From NCBI GenBank assembly GCA_027924645.1, contig BSBN01001807.1, forward strand, positions 14,154,001-14,218,000: DNA of 64,000 nucleotides. Reading direction: 5' to 3'. Source of the DNA: Cunninghamia lanceolata. Lineage: Eukaryota; Streptophyta; Pinopsida; Cupressales; Cupressaceae. Below, piece after piece: positions 61,001 through 64,000 of the stretch. Position 1 is the stretch's first letter, and each line of letters opens with the position of its first letter. The position numbers were made by a program, and so were the translations under genes. The notes under the pieces are model-generated. The model searched no databases. It was not told the origin of the DNA and saw only the letters and a list, made by a program, of their open reading frames with translations.

Positions 61001-62024
61001 TAACTCAGTGATAACCTAAATAACGAATTAGGGGGTTGGGTAGTTAATCACACTAAATGAAGATAAGTGGATGCCTCACTCATGGCTCAAGTGCTCGTTT
61101 AGGCTTGAGATGAGATGAGAAGGCCTGGAATGGCAAGATCAACTACCTTGTCCTCACGAAAGGTATGTTGATTCCGCATGAGCATTGTATGGGGGCCGGG
61201 AGTCGGGAGAGGTTGCCAGGACAACCCAAGATGGGGGCCGGGGCCTAGGAAGGCTTACTAGGACAACCCATGACAAGCCATGTGATGACACTTCTCCCTA
61301 CTGCAGCCTAGCATTCCCTAGTTGTACTCTCCCCATTCGTTATGTGCTTGCCTCTGGAAGTGTTGTTAAGTTGTTTGTGTTAATGACTTGTGTTGTTGGA
61401 GTTATGTGTTGTCTTGTGCTTATAGTCTACTGTCTACCTGACTGTATGTTGTAGTGGGAACCTTATGTTAACTCCTAGCTCAAGGGGTGGACCTTAGGGT
61501 TCCACATGGTTGGGTGGAAGAGCTATTATCCATTGGTTTTTCTCCTTGCTATTGTTCATGTGTGAGGATGAGGTACCTTGTGTATCAGTCGTCAGATCTT
61601 GTACCAGATATGAAGTAAGTAATTTGTATTCATGTACTTGTCTGTGTATCAGTTGATTTATAATGTATGTGATCAGAAGGTGATAAGTAACAATGCAATG
61701 ATGTACTCATGTGTGAAAAGAAATTGTAATTATGTACTAGATCCTGATGATTACTTATCTGATGTTATGGAGATGTAGATGTTTATTGGTTAAATGCAAT
61801 AGGTTTAGAATGATCTATTAATGTTAGTTAATGATGTTTGTCAGATTATGTTGTTTTATTTGTCAAGTAATGCTCCCATGTTATCTTAGAGTAACAAGTT
61901 GGTAGTTTTATGATGTGCAATGATGTGCTAAACATTACTTTATTCTTTAAAAAAAAAAATTATTCTGTTTTGCTTAGCGTAGATGTGTGTTCTCTAAGGT
62001 GTTCATGCGGGGCATTACACAGCA

Positions 62025-62423
62025 CCTCCCAAAATAGAAAACAAACCACACTAGTAATGCTTCTCCAGCTATTATCATTTCATCTTCCTCATTGAACCAC
62101 TTCATCCTTGTCAATAGTTTTCCCAATCTTGTTCAATGTAATCAATTCTTACAATTGTTGCCACTTCATTTGATTCTCTTGAGACTAATAATTAACTGTT
62201 AATGTTCCTATTGCTTGGCGACATGAACGTTCTTCACCTGTATCTTATTGAAACCAAAAATCAAATGCTATCACAATTTCCAAGAATTAATAAGATTCCC
62301 TTGCATCAGACTCCCTAGGGGACTAAAGACCATGTGCTCCTGCACATATGGTCCTAAACTTATTTAATTTTTTTTCTTCCGCTTCTCCCATAATTTCTCT
62401 GTCCCATATGCATTATTCTTCCA
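62025..62423. other. Flank to the right of the giant-LTR element
   Basis: No gene was seen. This was joined to the sequence left of 42580 before the element inserted. Confidence 0.5.
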
Positions 62424-64000
62424 TCATTTTTGTGCAGCATTGTGGGCTGCCCTCATGAGACTATTTTCATCAGTTACTGTCCACCTCCCATCTCTGAACA
62501 CATCATAAACAAATAGAAAATTTTCTATGTTTTCAACATCACCCACTTCATCTTCATACTCGACTTCCTCATCTGACATCTTTTCTAGCCACTCTTTCAT
62601 TATGGCCATTTGTTGCAACATCAAATCACTTTTAGCTTCATCTTCTGTTTCATTCATGACTGCAACAACTTCTGTACTATTGCCTTCAACCTTTTGCAAG
62701 GTGTCCTTTGTTGTACCACATATCCTCAAACCTTCCACCTTTTCATTCCATTCTTGCTCAATGGCTGCCAACTTCTTCCACAAATCCTCTTCAGTGTCTT
62801 TCATTGCTACTCCTACTAATTCTATCTCTGTATTACCTTCACCATTCTCTTGTTTGCCTTCTTTCTCTTGAAGCTCAGCTACTCCAGCATTACCTTCCTT
62901 ATGTGTTTCTGCTCCATTATTCAAATCTGCATTTCCAAAGGCTACTACTATCCTCTTTTTATGTTTAACTCTTCCCATATACCTTCCAATCTGCCTTTGC
63001 TTACCTTCTTGTTTCTTCTACTATTTATTTCTCCTCATCTCTTTTTCATCCAACAATCTCCTTATGTTTTCCTCACTTTTATAAATTTCATTCAAAGCCT
63101 CATCAGCGTTATTGTAAAAATTAGATTGTTCACCTTTCCACTTTTCCTTATCCTTGCCTTCAACAAAATCATCCAAAGTTTCAAAAACATCATTACTTAC
63201 CTCAACTTGTTTATCTTTTACATTACACTTGGCATTATTTAACTTCTACCAATCTAGTGCCATAATGTTTTCTACATCAAGTTGCTTCACAGGCTCTTTC
63301 CCAACATCTACCTCTTCAAATTCCACTCTATCAGCATTGTTTATTGCAGCACCTCTTACTTTTTCTGCCACCACATTCTTTGCTCTCCATACTTTGCTCG
63401 CCACAACCTTGGGCTGATTTCCTTTCATTGCTGCATTTGGTCTTTTCATTCCTTTCTCTGTCTTCAGCTTCAAATCATCTTTCTTAGGCCTCCTTATTGG
63501 CCAACTTACCCTCAAATCTGGTTGACATTTATTCATCTGCACAACTCCTATTCTTTGCACTTGCAGGTTAGCATAAACACAATCAAAAGCATTTGCCTCT
63601 TTACAATTTAATTGGTGCCCCTCACTAATCTTTTTCTTTTTCCAACATGGGACTATGTACCCATGATCAATCACTTTCTCTTTTTTTTATTAGCTTTCTT
63701 ATTCATATCCTCATTTCCATATACATAATCAAAAGAAACATTTTTACCTCCATTCTTCTGTACAATAACCTGTTATCCCAAATTGCATCCACCTCTAGTT
63801 TCTTGGCTTTTCAACTTTTCTTCTCCATCAGCATCTTTCTCTACTTCTGCAACATCTTCTAAAGCATCGTGAAACTCTATGACTTCTTCACCATCTTCTT
63901 CATGTTGCTAGACATCTTCAGCATCAAACTAGAAATCTTCAGTACCAACCTCCTCTTCATTCTTAGACACTTTGCAATGTACCTCTACTACAACCTCCTC
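62424..64000 (-). pseudogene. Broken acidic, Lys/Glu-rich frame of unknown family
   Basis: One minus-strand frame runs from 63674 to 62424. It is interrupted by a TAG at 63246 (after ENIMALDW) and two adjacent TAG codons at about 63016-63021. Upstream, to the window edge, similar acidic sequence continues in another frame, with a shift near an A-run at about 63680-63690. It is rich in Glu, Asp and Lys, with a likely coiled-coil (EEDLWKKLAAIEQEWNEKVE) and an acidic stretch (SDEEVEYEDEVGDVE). The C-terminus is FRDGRWTVTDENSLMRAAHN. I do not recognise it. It could be a host gene remnant or the N-terminal ORF of a mobile element. Confidence 0.45.

Larger units (their letters stand above)
42585..62019 (+). 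mobile_element. TR-GAG-type gypsy element with 5.67-kb LTRs
   Basis: The element has TGTAGTGCCCCTCACC...TTACA LTRs (5666 and about 5668 bp). A 1663-bp interior has a Met tRNA-type primer-binding site, a broken gag and a polypurine tract. Perfect 5-bp target duplications CAGCA lie at 42580-42584 and 62020-62024. Without the later nested insertion it is about 13.0 kb, so the two LTRs make up nearly nine tenths of it. No protease, reverse transcriptase or integrase is present, so it must have moved with proteins from another element. The blocks I compared between the LTRs differ by only about 1-2 percent, so it is young relative to the other elements here. Confidence 0.92.
49914..62019 (+). repeat. 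3' LTR, split by a nested solo LTR
   Basis: The left part (49914-52663) matches 42585-45330 and the right part (59097-62019) matches 45326-48250. Removing 52664-59096 and one GAGAT restores about 5668 bp. It ends GGCATTACA before the outer target duplication. Confidence 0.92.

Noticed and set aside
62527..62968. Several plus-strand Ser/Phe-rich ORFs
   Set aside because: They are complements of the acidic minus-strand frame and have no coherent family signal.

Overview
This is a nuclear plant DNA window: AT-rich, full of decayed LTR retrotransposons, with one intron-containing host gene. The density of old Ty1/copia and Ty3/gypsy pieces and the very long LTRs suit a large, retrotransposon-rich seed-plant genome, plausibly a gymnosperm such as a conifer, but the sequence alone does not fix the species. 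No rRNA, tRNA or CRISPR feature was found.

Layout. Positions 1-4698 hold two Ty1/copia elements. A minus-strand element (gag, start of protease, primer-binding site, LTR 1201-2416) sits inside the reverse transcriptase of an older plus-strand element (RNase H end 2417-3017, 3' LTR 3351-4698). The older element in turn cut off an unrecognised minus-strand ORF (4674-5366). Positions 5.4-12.6 kb are AT-rich intergenic DNA with small tandem repeats and a copia integrase relic (9240-9850).

Positions 12642-30475 are a tandem Ty3/gypsy-like array: internal region A, LTR (21996-23081), internal region B (short), LTR (24998-26073), internal region C (3' truncated). The two LTRs are each preceded by a polypurine tract and followed by a primer-binding-like site. 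No protease, reverse transcriptase, RNase H or integrase was found. Instead there is a sense frame of about 868 codons, starting like gag and then Pro/Ser/His-rich with a G-patch-like motif. In region A there is also an antisense, apparently spliced gene of about 668 codons with a plant mobile domain (PMD) and its own TATA box. Both are dead, mostly through TAG stops where CAG is expected.

The only host gene that looks intact is a TPX2-family spindle gene (32690-37549, 12 exons, 573 aa). Its central module is duplicated in tandem. Upstream lies a duplicated block with four AACGG motifs, the core of the plant G2/M element.

Positions 42585-62019 are one element with 5.67-kb LTRs, flanked by the 5-bp duplication CAGCA. 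Its 1.66-kb interior carries only a broken gag and the tail of pol (TR-GAG type). Each LTR contains what looks like the first coding exon of an ADNT1-like mitochondrial adenine nucleotide carrier, with its splice donor. The 3' LTR was later hit by a related 6.43-kb solo LTR (52664-59096, duplication GAGAT) that carries other host-like fragments: ribosomal protein L4 and an RRM of Mei2-like type. The last 2 kb hold a broken acidic minus-strand frame. The most unusual biology is the pairing of very long LTRs with captured host exons, and the spliced antisense PMD gene inside a gypsy derivative.
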